Positions 27,028-35,624 of a stretch of 64,000 nucleotides of DNA are shown here, piece by piece. Within the stretch, counting starts at the first letter, position 1, and each line of letters begins with the position of its first letter. The DNA is taken from assembly GCA_033763995.1 (NCBI GenBank), contig JANRJL010000110.1, positions 1-64,000 of the forward strand, read 5' to 3'. The notes under the pieces were generated by a model that did not search any database, was not told the origin of the DNA, and saw only the letters and a list, made by a program, of their open reading frames with translations. Position numbers and translations under genes: made by a program. Source of the DNA: GCA-2737725 sp033763995 (GTDB lineage: Bacteria; Pseudomonadota; Alphaproteobacteria; Rhodospirillales; Rhodospirillaceae).

Positions 27028-27043
27028 AAATTGTATACAGTTT
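27028..27043. promoter_or_regulatory. Palindromic operator, site 2
   Basis: AAATTGTATACAGTTT repeats the TTGTATACA core with one mismatch in the palindrome. Its centre is 74 bases, about seven helical turns, from site 1, so a dimer on each site would face the same side. It ends 23 bases before the amine oxidase ATG, a typical repressor position. Confidence 0.65.
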
Positions 27044-27066
27044 CGCGCCCCCGCGGCGGTGATGCC

Positions 27067-28512
27067 ATGTCGCGCTTAGCCCGCCTTTCTCGCCGCTCGA
27101 TTCTCGCGTCGACAGCGGCCGCCGCGACCCTGGCCGCGACTCGCGCCACACGCGCTCAATCGGGTGCGGCCATCGACGCCGGCGACGTCATCGTCGTCGG
27201 CGCTGGCCTTTCGGGCCTCTACGCCGCCATGTTGCTGGAGGAAGCGGGGCTCACGGTGACGCTGCTGGAGGGCCGCGACCGCGTCGGCGGGCGGGTCTAT
27301 ACGCTGCACGACATTCCCGGCGCGCCGGAAGCCGGCGGCGAGGTGCTGGGCGCCTACTACGCGCGCTGCGTCGACGTGGCCCAGCGCTTGGGCCTCACGC
27401 TCAAAAATCCGCGCCCGCGCAGCCAGGCCGCCGACGGCGATCTCATGATGAATATCCGCGGCCGGAACATTCCGCTGAAGGAGTGGGAGAACCACCCCCT
27501 CAATCCCCACCCCGACGACTTGAAAAAATACACGCCCTGGCAAATTTTCTTCAACGTGCTGCCCAAGGACAACCCGCTGACGAATTTGGACGACTGGTGG
27601 GACCCCAAGTTCCGCGTCCACGACATCCGCTTCGCCGATTACCTGGCCTCGAAGGGTTTCAACGACGAGAGCATTCGGCTGCAAGAGGCCAACTCGGCCT
27701 ACGGCAACACGATGTACGACGTCTCGACGCTGCACATCTTTCATTACTACGTCTGGGCGTCGCTGCAGGCCTCGGGCGGTCCGCGCGGACAGATCGTCGG
27801 CGGCAACGGCAAGCTGCCCGAGGGCATGGCCGCGACGCTGAAAACCGAGATTCGGTTCAATGCGCGCGTCATCGGCATGAGAACCGACGACACGGGTGCC
27901 GAGGTGGAAACCGCCGACGGCAAACGCTTTCGGGCGAAGCACGCGGTCTGCACGCTGCCCTTCACGCTCGCGCGCCACATCAAGTTCGACCCGCCGCTGG
28001 CGGGCGTGCAGCGCGAGGCGGTGGAACTGACGCCCTACTACAAGACCTTCCAGATTCACTACGGCATCGAACAGCCCTTCTGGGAGAAAGATGGCCTGCC
28101 CCCCAGCATGTGGACCGACAGCCCCTTCGACCGCTTGAACCTGCTCTATGACCAGAACGGTTCGCCCGCGTGTTACCTGGCCTACGTCAACGGGCTGGAA
28201 GCGGGCGCCTTGGACCGCATGAGCCTGGAAGACGCCGACGCGACCGTGCGCCGCGAGATCGAGCGTCTGCGCCCCGCCGCCAAGGGCGCGCTGAAAGCCA
28301 TTCGCGTGCATTCCAACCAGAACGACCCCTTCATCGGCGGTTCCTACGCCTATTGGCACCCGGGCCAGCCCAGCCGCTTTCCCGGCGAGATCGCCAAGCC
28401 CCATGGGCGCATCCATTTCGCCGGCGAGCACACCGCGCTCACCAACCGCGGCATGGAGGGCGCGATGGAATCGGGCGAACGCGCCGCCCTCGACATCCTG
28501 GGGAGTCTCTAA
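27067..28512 (+). CDS. Tat-exported flavin monoamine oxidase family protein
   Basis: The 481-residue protein begins with a twin-arginine signal (R9-R10 in LSRRSIL, followed by an alanine-rich stretch), so it is probably exported folded with FAD. The Rossmann FAD site is VIVVGAGLSGLYAA (GxGxxG at residues 45-50), followed by EGRDRVGGRV, and the C-terminal FAD contact is HFAGEHTALTNRGMEGAMESG; these define the amine oxidase family (MAO, L-amino acid oxidase, polyamine oxidase). Substrate is not clear. It is the first gene after the twin operators and is followed within 24 bases by two DUF1838-like genes, so it probably heads a regulated operon. Confidence 0.88.
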   Translation: MSRLARLSRRSILASTAAAATLAATRATRAQSGAAIDAGDVIVVGAGLSGLYAAMLLEEAGLTVTLLEGRDRVGGRVYTLHDIPGAPEAGGEVLGAYYARCVDVAQRLGLTLKNPRPRSQAADGDLMMNIRGRNIPLKEWENHPLNPHPDDLKKYTPWQIFFNVLPKDNPLTNLDDWWDPKFRVHDIRFADYLASKGFNDESIRLQEANSAYGNTMYDVSTLHIFHYYVWASLQASGGPRGQIVGGNGKLPEGMAATLKTEIRFNARVIGMRTDDTGAEVETADGKRFRAKHAVCTLPFTLARHIKFDPPLAGVQREAVELTPYYKTFQIHYGIEQPFWEKDGLPPSMWTDSPFDRLNLLYDQNGSPACYLAYVNGLEAGALDRMSLEDADATVRREIERLRPAAKGALKAIRVHSNQNDPFIGGSYAYWHPGQPSRFPGEIAKPHGRIHFAGEHTALTNRGMEGAMESGERAALDILGSL

Positions 28513-28535
28513 TGATCTTAGAAAAGGAGTATCCA

Positions 28536-29351
28536 ATGCGCGGCTTAATCGCGGGCCTCGTGGCCCTGGCCATGTTGCCCGCCACCGCCACGGCCGGGGG
28601 CTTCACGCCCGAGCTGTTCGACGCCTGGGTGAAGATGCGCACCGGCGGCGACGGCAAGCCGGTCTATTGGTACGCCGAGGGCCATGTGATGAACAACGTC
28701 ACGGGCGCGGTGGTCTCCAAGATGACCGGCGTGGACACCTCCACCGTGTTCAAGGACCCGGCCGATCCGGCCAAGTGGGTGCAATTGTCGCGCAAGATTT
28801 TCCTCTCGCTCGATCCCGCCACCGGCGAGCTGATGATCGACAAGGCCACGGGCAACCCGCGCCGGCCCATCGCCTATCCCTATCAGGTCAAGACCTACAA
28901 GCTCGAAGGCGACGAGATTGTTTACACCGTCGAAAGCCATGACACCGGCCTGGTGTTCCAGGAGCCGCCCAAGAAGAACTACACCGCGCGCAAGATCGGC
29001 ACCGTCACGCACTATAACTACGCCATGTTCATCGACCGCGTCCGCCAGGACGGCACGCGCAGCCAGCGCTTCGAGGTCAACGACTTCCTGGTGCGTGCCG
29101 ATGCGGGGCTCCCCGATGCCAAACTAAGCGAACAGGAGCGCTTTCAATACACCTGGGTCGGCACTGGCCCGGGCCCCATCGTCTCCAGCGCCGTGTCGTG
29201 GCGCTACTCATCCTTCGACGCCATGCCGAGCCAAATCTTGAAGGACTACATCCGCGCCAAGGCGCCCTTGTGGCTGGGCCCGCCCAAGGACATGGCCGAG
29301 ATCGCGAGCCTCAAGGCCCAAGTGCCCTATCAACTGAGCCAGGCCAAATGA
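28536..29351 (+). CDS. DUF1838-like exported protein
   Basis: The 271-residue protein has a Sec-type signal (MRGLIAGLVALAMLPATATA) and a body sharing PVYWYAEG, RKIFLSLDPATGELM, YTVESHDTG and a C-terminal WRYSSFDAMPS...PPKDMAEI with the next gene, so the two are tandem paralogues. Patterns such as DPATGEL and the C-terminal PP motif resemble DUF1838 proteins, whose function is not known. The start is supported by AAAAGGAG; an in-frame ATG overlaps the amine oxidase stop but is less likely. The signal is not Tat, unlike its paralogues. Confidence 0.7.
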   Translation: MRGLIAGLVALAMLPATATAGGFTPELFDAWVKMRTGGDGKPVYWYAEGHVMNNVTGAVVSKMTGVDTSTVFKDPADPAKWVQLSRKIFLSLDPATGELMIDKATGNPRRPIAYPYQVKTYKLEGDEIVYTVESHDTGLVFQEPPKKNYTARKIGTVTHYNYAMFIDRVRQDGTRSQRFEVNDFLVRADAGLPDAKLSEQERFQYTWVGTGPGPIVSSAVSWRYSSFDAMPSQILKDYIRAKAPLWLGPPKDMAEIASLKAQVPYQLSQAK

Positions 29352-29361
29352 GGGACCGCCG

Positions 29362-30204
29362 ATGACCATCACCCGCCGCGACGGATTGATCCTCGCCAGC
29401 ACGGCCGCGCTGACGGCCAAGGAAACCATGAGCGCCGCTGCGGCCTCGGAGACGCCCATGACAACGCCCACGGTCAAAAGCGTGACCCCCGCCCTGTTCG
29501 ATGCCTGGATCCGCATGCGCGGCGGCGAGGACGGTCCGGCTTATTGGTACTCCGAGGGTCTGGTGCGCTCCATGCTCGACGGCAGCGTCGACAGCCGCAT
29601 GTTGGGCGTGGAGACGTGGATCACGCCCAAGGAATTGCGCACGCCCACCAGCGCGGTGTCGATCTCGCGCAAGGTCTATTTTTTCATGGCGCGCGACCAA
29701 GACGCGATGATGCTGGACCAGGCCACCGGCAAGCCGCGCCGGCCCAGCATCTTCGCCTATCAGGTGCGCACCTTCACCCTTATCGACGGCAAGATCGACT
29801 ACAAGGTCGAAAGCCACGACACGCGCGGCACGCGCATGGGTGGCGACGGCAGCGTCTACACCGTCAATGCCATGGGCGATTACGTGCACGTCAACTACGC
29901 GGTGTTCCCCAAGCGCCCGGGCACCACGGGCGGCAGCGGTGAAGTCTATGATTACTTCGACCACGGCCCGCGCATCGCCGAGATGCCGCAACGCTACCAG
30001 GGCACCTGGACCGGCGGCAGCACCAGCGGGCAGTTATCGAACATGGCGCACTGGCGTTACCCGACCTTCGACGCGATGCCGAACGAATGGCTCAAGGCGC
30101 GCATCCGCAAGGACGGGCCCATGTGGATGGAGCCGCCCAAGACCATGGCCGAGATCGAGAAGCTGCGCCCGACTTCGGTCACCACGGCGTTGATCCCCGC
30201 ATGA
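29362..30204 (+). CDS. DUF1838-like Tat-exported protein
   Basis: The 280-residue product has a Tat-type N-terminus (TRRDGLILAS) and shares with the upstream gene FDAWIRMRGGEDGPAYWYSEG, RKVYFFMARD, DQATGKPRRP, YKVESHDT and WRYPTFDAMPNEWLKARI. It therefore arose by duplication of the preceding gene or the reverse. Function unknown; with the amine oxidase it may act in the periplasm on one pathway. It ends the operon; the convergent esterase ends 14 bases further on. Confidence 0.7.
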   Translation: MTITRRDGLILASTAALTAKETMSAAAASETPMTTPTVKSVTPALFDAWIRMRGGEDGPAYWYSEGLVRSMLDGSVDSRMLGVETWITPKELRTPTSAVSISRKVYFFMARDQDAMMLDQATGKPRRPSIFAYQVRTFTLIDGKIDYKVESHDTRGTRMGGDGSVYTVNAMGDYVHVNYAVFPKRPGTTGGSGEVYDYFDHGPRIAEMPQRYQGTWTGGSTSGQLSNMAHWRYPTFDAMPNEWLKARIRKDGPMWMEPPKTMAEIEKLRPTSVTTALIPA

Positions 30205-30218
30205 CCCGGGCGATGGGC

Positions 30219-31163
30219 TCACAGGGCCGGCACGGCCTTGGAAAACAGCCCATCGATGAACCGCGCGCTGTCGGCCAGCGTCGGCGCCCGGCCCCGAAAG
30301 GGCGCGGCCAGGGCCAGGATGATGCCCACATGCGCCACGTCAGGATAGACGATATGCGTGACCGGCGCGCCCACCGCCGTCAGCGCGGCGGCCATGTCGA
30401 CCGAGTTATAGGGCCCGACGGTGGTGTCCTCGTCGCCGTGGAGCAGCAACATGGGCGGGGCGTCGGCGCGAGCGTAACGCACCGGGCGGACGATGCTGGG
30501 CTCGCGCAGGTGGCCGAACACGGCGCGGGTCACGCGCCACTCCAGCGGATCGAACGAGTATGGCCCGGCCAGGCCGACGAAGCCCTTGATGGTCGAGGGC
30601 GGCAATTTGGCGTCGCTCAAGAATTGTCCATCGAGGCTCAGCAATGCGGCGATGTGCGCCCCGGCCGAATGGCCCATGACGACGATGCGATCCGCATCGC
30701 CGCCATGGCGGGCGATGTTGTCGACCGTCCACTTCAGCGCGGCCGCGCCGTCGTCCACGAAGGCCGGGTAAACCGCCTCGGGATGGACGCGGTAGTCGGG
30801 CAGCACCGCCACATATCCCCGCGAGGTCAGCGCCTCGCCCACGAAACGGTAGGTCTCGCGGCTGCCGCCGCGCCACGAGCCGCCGTAGAAAAACACCACC
30901 ACCGTGCGCCCGCCTTTGGGTCCAGTGGTCGTGGGTGCGGCGCCTCTGGGCTCGTAGACATCCAAGGCCTGGCGGGGGTCCGCGCCGTAACTCAGGCCCG
31001 CATGACGCACGTAACCGCCGTCGGGCACCATGACATTGAGGGCGTCCACCGGCGAGCACGCCGCCAGAGTCAACACCGCAAAGGCCCACATCACACCCCG
31101 TTGAACCATATGCACGATCGTCGATCTCATCTGTCCCATCTGATCACCGCTCGAATCCCGCAT
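30219..31163 (-). CDS. Alpha/beta hydrolase, BD-FAE/esterase type, lipoprotein
   Basis: The product (up to 314 residues) has an N-terminal signal ending LTLAACSP, a lipobox with cysteine, so it is probably a membrane-bound lipoprotein. The hydrolase part has VVVFFYGGSWRGGS (oxyanion-hole HGG-like motif with YGG), the nucleophile in GHSAGAH, an acidic DEDTTV and a histidine in DVAHVG, which completes a Ser-Asp-His triad. This pattern fits carboxylesterases of the HSL/BD-FAE group. Several ATG codons lie before the signal; the longest frame is given, but starts 24 or 33 bases later would place the signal closer to the N-terminus. Confidence 0.82.
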   Translation of the reverse strand: MRDSSGDQMGQMRSTIVHMVQRGVMWAFAVLTLAACSPVDALNVMVPDGGYVRHAGLSYGADPRQALDVYEPRGAAPTTTGPKGGRTVVVFFYGGSWRGGSRETYRFVGEALTSRGYVAVLPDYRVHPEAVYPAFVDDGAAALKWTVDNIARHGGDADRIVVMGHSAGAHIAALLSLDGQFLSDAKLPPSTIKGFVGLAGPYSFDPLEWRVTRAVFGHLREPSIVRPVRYARADAPPMLLLHGDEDTTVGPYNSVDMAAALTAVGAPVTHIVYPDVAHVGIILALAAPFRGRAPTLADSARFIDGLFSKAVPAL

Positions 31164-31249
31164 AGATACGCTGGACCCTGCCCGACGGATGCACCTGGCG
31201 GTTCACATTTACGTGCCGCCTCAATGCCAGCAGCACAAGAGGTATCTTC

Positions 31250-31669
31250 ATGAAATATCTGCACACCATGGTTCGGGTCGGCAACCTCGAGCAGTCGCTC
31301 GACTTTTATTGCAACAAGCTGGGCCTGCGCGAGCTGCGCCGCCGCGACAGCGAGAAAGGCCGCTTCACCCTCGTCTTTTTGGCGGCCCCCGGCGACGAGG
31401 CAGCCCAGGTGGAACTGACCCATAACTGGGACCCCGAGACCTATACCGGCGGGCGCAACTTCGGCCATCTCGCCTATCAGGTCGACGACATCTACGCCGT
31501 GTGCGAACGGCTGATGAAGGCGGGCGTGGTGATCAACCGTCCGCCGCGCGACGGGTACATGGCCTTCGTGCGCTCGCCCGATCAGATCTCGGTGGAACTG
31601 CTGCAGAACGGCGCGCCCCTGCCGCCGCGCGAACCGTGGGCCTCGATGCCCAATACCGGAACATGGTGA
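31250..31669 (+). CDS. gloA: Lactoylglutathione lyase (glyoxalase I)
   Basis: Glyoxalase I turns the hemithioacetal of methylglyoxal and glutathione into S-lactoylglutathione. The 139-residue protein has the VOC fold with the four metal ligands H5, E55, H73 and E116 in the expected places (LHTMVRV, QVELTHNW, FGHLAYQV, SVELLQNG) and DFYCNKLGL after the first strand. Length is as usual for the bacterial nickel type. The ATG follows AAGAGG. The TRIC-type gene overlaps its last bases, so the two are co-transcribed. Confidence 0.92.
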   Translation: MKYLHTMVRVGNLEQSLDFYCNKLGLRELRRRDSEKGRFTLVFLAAPGDEAAQVELTHNWDPETYTGGRNFGHLAYQVDDIYAVCERLMKAGVVINRPPRDGYMAFVRSPDQISVELLQNGAPLPPREPWASMPNTGTW

Positions 31670-32325
31670 CGAGCATGCCCCAGGCCTTGCCGCCCGACGC
31701 TCCGGCGACCCTGCTTTATGTCTTCTCGATGCTGGGCGTGGCCGTGTTCGCCGCCTCGGGCGCGCTGGCGGCCGGGCGCAAGAACTTCGATCCCATCGGC
31801 CTGATCGCACTGGCCATGGTCACCGCCACCGGCGGCGGCACGCTGCGCGACGTGCTGATGGACCGCCACCCGGTGTTCTGGATCGCGGACCCCAACCACA
31901 TCATCGTCGCGCTATTCGCGACCGCCGCGACCGTCGGCTGGGTCAGATTTTTCAAGCCGCCCGACCGCGCGCTGCTCTACGCCGACGCCTTCGGGCTGGC
32001 GTTGTTCGCCGTCAGCGGCGCGCAGATCGCCGAGGGCGCCGGCCTGCCGGCCATCGTCGTCGTGCTGATGGGCGTGATCACCGGCGCGGCGGGCGGGTTG
32101 TTGCGCGACGTCCTCAGCGTCGAGGTGCCGCTGATTTTCCGCAAGTCCGAGCTGTACGTCACCGTTTGCGTCGTCGGCCTCGTCGCCTACCTCGGCTTGC
32201 GATGGCTCGGCTGGATGACGGCGAACGCCGGGATCGCCGCCGCCGCCGTCATTCTGGCGCTCAGGCTCGCGTCGATCCGCTGGCGGCTGATGTTGCCGGA
32301 GGTCAAGATCGATGACGGCGGTTGA
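31663..32325 (+). CDS. Trimeric intracellular cation (TRIC) channel family protein (YadS type)
   Basis: The 220-residue membrane protein has seven hydrophobic segments in two three-helix repeats. Each repeat carries the family's glycine-rich kink: VTATGGGTLRDVLMDR and VITGAAGGLLRDVLSVEVP. Bacterial TRIC homologues form trimeric potassium-type channels; a physiological role here is unknown. The ATG overlaps the gloA stop (ATGGTGA); an alternative ATG is four codons later. Confidence 0.88.
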   Translation: MVTSMPQALPPDAPATLLYVFSMLGVAVFAASGALAAGRKNFDPIGLIALAMVTATGGGTLRDVLMDRHPVFWIADPNHIIVALFATAATVGWVRFFKPPDRALLYADAFGLALFAVSGAQIAEGAGLPAIVVVLMGVITGAAGGLLRDVLSVEVPLIFRKSELYVTVCVVGLVAYLGLRWLGWMTANAGIAAAAVILALRLASIRWRLMLPEVKIDDGG

Positions 32326-32356
32326 GCCCTCGGCGCCGGGCGGCACGGACCGCCGT

Positions 32357-33478
32357 TCAGTTCGGCGCGGCGCTTTCGGCCGCGACGGCGCCGACGCGGG
32401 CGAACAAGTACTCGAGGTCGTCATGCTCGAACTCGACGCCGAAGGTCTCGTAATGGGTCATGATGCGCTCGACGATCCGGCAGCTGAAAGTCTCGGCATC
32501 GAGATCGCGGCCTTCCCGTTCGATCTCCAGCACCGCGTCCAGCGCGCTGCGCACGGCGGGGTAGTAGGCCTGGGACTGCCCGGCCTTGATCCAGATGTGC
32601 CGCAATCCGTTGGGATTACGCAGCAGCACCAGCACCTCGGCCAAGGGCATGTGAGCCAGGGCCGCGATGGCGTGCTCGAAGAAATGCAGGTGCCCCATGC
32701 AAACGGCGCGCAACACCAGGGAACTGGTCAAGCCGCCGCTGCGATGAAGCTGCGCGACGAAGGCGGCCAGCCCGGCATCGGAGAAGCTCTGCGCGATGTT
32801 GACCGTGGCGCGCTCCCGGCTGGCCAACACCAAGTCCATCGCCAAGTCGGGCGTGATCTGTTGTTTTTCCAGCAACGTCGCGCGCATTTGGTTGGACACG
32901 ACGTGGATCAACCGTTCGATCACCTTCGCCGGCAAATCGGCGCGGGCCACCAGGGGTGCCTGCACGGCGTGACTGTTGCCGAAGCGGTCGATCACTCTGT
33001 CGAAAGCCGCGGACTGAAACGCCGCGCCGGGATTGGCCACCGTCTTGGCCACCACGGTTTCATTGCCATGCTCGACCAGGGCGTTGACGACTTGGCTGGC
33101 GACGAAGGGACGCTCGGCGATGGCCGCCATTTTGCCGACGCTGGCCTGGGCCTGGATGACCGCAACCAGGTCCTCGGCGGTCAACACCTGCGAAAACGAC
33201 AAGACGGGCAGCGCCACGGAATCGACGTCCTTGGCGAGTCGAATCGCCAGATCATGGGGAATCGTGCGGCAGTGTTTGAGGTTGTGCGACAGCGCCTCGC
33301 GCACGCGCACTTCGACGTCCTTGGCGAGCGCCCGCAGAATGTCGTCGGCGATGGCGCGCTCGGAGTCGGTGAGCTGGCCCGACGCCACGTCGGCGGCGAG
33401 CTTGTTGGCCGTGTCCACGCGCACGTTGGCCGACGAATCAGTCGCGAGACGGCTTACGTCTTTTGCGTTCAGTGCCAA
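32357..33478 (-). CDS. DUF2336 protein, paralogue 1 (TTG start)
   Basis: This alphaproteobacterial family of helical, HEAT-like proteins has no proven general function; some members interact with cell-cycle or regulatory proteins. The 373-residue product shares with the next gene LNAKDVSRLATD, TANKLAADV, VLRALAKDVEVRVREALS, LPVLSFSQVLTAEDL and a C-terminal LEYLFARV. There is no ATG at the start. I place it at a TTG six bases after GAGAG, at the same alignment position as the TTG start of the paralogue; an earlier TTG at 33535 is possible. Confidence 0.8.
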   Translation of the reverse strand: MALNAKDVSRLATDSSANVRVDTANKLAADVASGQLTDSERAIADDILRALAKDVEVRVREALSHNLKHCRTIPHDLAIRLAKDVDSVALPVLSFSQVLTAEDLVAVIQAQASVGKMAAIAERPFVASQVVNALVEHGNETVVAKTVANPGAAFQSAAFDRVIDRFGNSHAVQAPLVARADLPAKVIERLIHVVSNQMRATLLEKQQITPDLAMDLVLASRERATVNIAQSFSDAGLAAFVAQLHRSGGLTSSLVLRAVCMGHLHFFEHAIAALAHMPLAEVLVLLRNPNGLRHIWIKAGQSQAYYPAVRSALDAVLEIEREGRDLDAETFSCRIVERIMTHYETFGVEFEHDDLEYLFARVGAVAAESAAPN

Positions 33479-33733
33479 TTGAACTCTCGTAAAGAGCGTA
33501 TTACAGGTTTCGACTCGCGAAAATATAGGCTGCAACCGCTAAGTGAGTCCATGCTGATTACGGCCCGCGCCGGGACAAGCCATGGATCGATCGCAAAGCA
33601 TGCTTTTCCTTACATAAAGTGGGGTCAAGCGACGCGACCACAAGTAGCATTACCCGCTTTCGTACCGTTGAGCGACGCCGCCGCGGATCGGCCAGGTCGC
33701 CGATCCCAACCTCAAGTCGAGTCGCGGAGACGA

Positions 33734-34864
33734 CTAATGAACCGTGACGCTTGCCGGCGGCAATTTGCTCACACGGCCCAACAAATATTCGAGATCGTCG
33801 TTGTCGAAATCAACGCCGAAGGTTTCGTACTGGGTGAGGATGCGTTCGATGATGCGGCGCGAATAGCGCTCGGCATCAAGATCGCGCCCGTCCAATTCGG
33901 TTTGCGAGACCACGTCGAGAGCGGCGTGAATCGCGGGATACATGCCGGACGGCAGATGCGCCTTGGACCAGGCCGCCTTCAAGCCATTGCCGCCGGGATC
34001 GTGAATCAGCACGCGGGCATTGGCGATCGGCAGGCCGGACAACGCGGCGATCGCGTGTTCGAAAAAGCGCACATTGCCCATGCACAGCGCGCGCAGCAGC
34101 AACGAGCCCGACAACCGGCCGTTATCCTTCAATTGCCGCACCAGCGACGCCAAGCTGTCGTCGGTGACGCCCATGGCCAAACTGGCCGTGGCGCGCTCGC
34201 GGGTTTGCAACACCAAGTCCATGGCCAACTCGGCCGAAATCCGGTGCTTGGCGAGCAACTGCGTGCGCAGATGCTCTGCCACCTGGGTGACGATACGCTC
34301 GGCCACGGTCACCGGCAGCGGCTCGCGATGCACCAAGGGCGCTTGCACCAGTTCGCTGTCGCCATACTTGTCCACGACCCTATGCAACGTCGTCTCGCCC
34401 AGTTGCGCGCCGGGGTTGGCCACCAGCTTCGCGATCACTTTCTCGTTGCCCTTGTCGACCAGGGCGTCGGCGACGCGGGCGTCGACTTGCTTGCGGCCGG
34501 CGATGGCGTCCAGCTTCGCCGCGTCTTGCTGGCTGGAGATGATCGCGACCAAATCGTCGGACGTCAGCACGTCGGAGAACGACAAAATCGGCATGGCCAC
34601 GGTCGCAACGTCCTGCGCCAGGGTCACGGCGATGTCGCGCGGCACGTTGGGATTGTGCTTGAGGTTGGCCGACAGCGCCTCGCGCACGCGGACCTCGGCG
34701 TCCTTGACCATGAGCCGGAAAATGTTCTCGGCCAGGGTCAGTTCGTTGGCGCTGAAGTGGCCGGCATTGAAGTCCTGCGCCAGTTTGGCCGCCGTGCCGG
34801 CGCGCGCCGTGGGCGAAGGGTCGTTCGCCAGGCGCTTGACGTCATCCACGCTCAAAATAGCCAA
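33734..34864 (-). CDS. DUF2336 protein, paralogue 2 (TTG start)
   Basis: The 376-residue product is clearly homologous to the downstream paralogue along its whole length (LSVDDVKRLAND, FRLMVKDAEVRVREALSANLKHN, MPILSFSDVLTSDDLVAII, LLLRALCMGNVRFFEHAIAALS). The start is taken as TTG at 34864 with GGAAAGG eight bases before it. A longer frame reaches 34996 but passes through the region where the divergent apt promoter should be. The 255-base gap between the two DUF2336 genes suggests separate transcription. Confidence 0.8.
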   Translation of the reverse strand: MAILSVDDVKRLANDPSPTARAGTAAKLAQDFNAGHFSANELTLAENIFRLMVKDAEVRVREALSANLKHNPNVPRDIAVTLAQDVATVAMPILSFSDVLTSDDLVAIISSQQDAAKLDAIAGRKQVDARVADALVDKGNEKVIAKLVANPGAQLGETTLHRVVDKYGDSELVQAPLVHREPLPVTVAERIVTQVAEHLRTQLLAKHRISAELAMDLVLQTRERATASLAMGVTDDSLASLVRQLKDNGRLSGSLLLRALCMGNVRFFEHAIAALSGLPIANARVLIHDPGGNGLKAAWSKAHLPSGMYPAIHAALDVVSQTELDGRDLDAERYSRRIIERILTQYETFGVDFDNDDLEYLLGRVSKLPPASVTVH

Positions 34865-35046
34865 AGCCGTAACCTTTCCGTTGCCACCGCGGGCCGCGCG
34901 AAAATGAGGCGATATCATACACCAGCCGAGTGCGGAGGCAATGCGCGCAACAGGCCGCAAGAGGGCAAGACTCCTGGTTATTTCGCGCCTGTCCAAGCGA
35001 GGCTATAAATGATGACGCGACCATTTTTAGCAACGAGTGTCCCCGG

Positions 35047-35565
35047 ATGGATTTGAAATCTCACATTCGCCAGGTGCCGGATTTTCCCAAGCCGGGCATC
35101 AATTTTTTCGACATCTCGACGCTGATCGGCCACCCCGAGGCGTGGCGCACCACGATCGAGCGCATGGCCGTGATGATCAGCCCCTGGGAGCCCGACATGC
35201 TGGCCGCCATCGACGCCCGCGGATTCCTGGTGGCCTCGCCGCTCGCGCTCAACACCGGTTGCGGCATCGCCATGGTACGCAAGAAGGGCAAACTGCCGGG
35301 CGAGGTGCGCCGGGCGAGTTACGGCCTGGAGTACGGCAGCGACGAAATGGAGATGCAGCACGACGCCGTCAAGCGCGGCCAACGTGTGGTGATCGTGGAT
35401 GACCTTCTCGCCACCGGCGGCACCATCATGGCGGCGGCCAAGTTGTTGCGCGAGGGCGGCGCCCAAGTCGTGGGCGCCTGCAGTGTGATCGAGCTCGGTT
35501 TCCTCAAGGGCCGTGAGCGCCTGGACATGCCCTTTCAGGGCCTCCTGAGCTACGACAGCGAATGA
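35047..35565 (+). CDS. apt: Adenine phosphoribosyltransferase
   Basis: Apt salvages adenine by joining it to PRPP to give AMP. The 172-residue protein has the type I PRTase signature VVIVDDLLATGGT (PRPP-binding loop), the adenine hood start IRQVPDFPKPGINFFDIS, and RGFLVASPLA. Length is as usual. The ATG at 35047 is the position where the conserved N-terminus begins; the longer open frame upstream is not conserved-looking. Ribosome binding site is weak. Confidence 0.95.
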   Translation: MDLKSHIRQVPDFPKPGINFFDISTLIGHPEAWRTTIERMAVMISPWEPDMLAAIDARGFLVASPLALNTGCGIAMVRKKGKLPGEVRRASYGLEYGSDEMEMQHDAVKRGQRVVIVDDLLATGGTIMAAAKLLREGGAQVVGACSVIELGFLKGRERLDMPFQGLLSYDSE

Positions 35566-35624
35566 CGCGACCGGCCCAGAACTGATAGAGTGACGCGCAG
35601 ACCATAACCGGGAGGAACGAGATC

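Larger units (their letters stand above)
26654..27066. other. 413-bp regulatory intergenic region
   Basis: No protein gene is supported here. It holds a terminator-like hairpin for the upstream gene (26847-26870), a dispersed palindromic repeat (26906-26954), and two 16-bp palindromes 74 bases apart centre to centre (26954-26969 and 27028-27043) before the amine oxidase start. Base composition is less GC-rich than the neighbouring genes. A short open frame across the palindromes is not considered coding. Confidence 0.7.

Noticed and set aside
26877..27062. Small open frame across the repeat and operators before the amine oxidase
   Set aside because: It spans palindromes and has no ribosome site; a similar peptide in the second repeat copy (near 57530) only reflects the shared DNA repeat.
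33479..33733. A small gene between the two DUF2336 genes
   Set aside because: Short frames here lack ribosome sites and typical codon use; the region is more likely a promoter.
32312..35008. 898-codon plus-strand open frame covering both DUF2336 genes
   Set aside because: It runs antisense across two homologous genes and its internal repetition only mirrors their homology.
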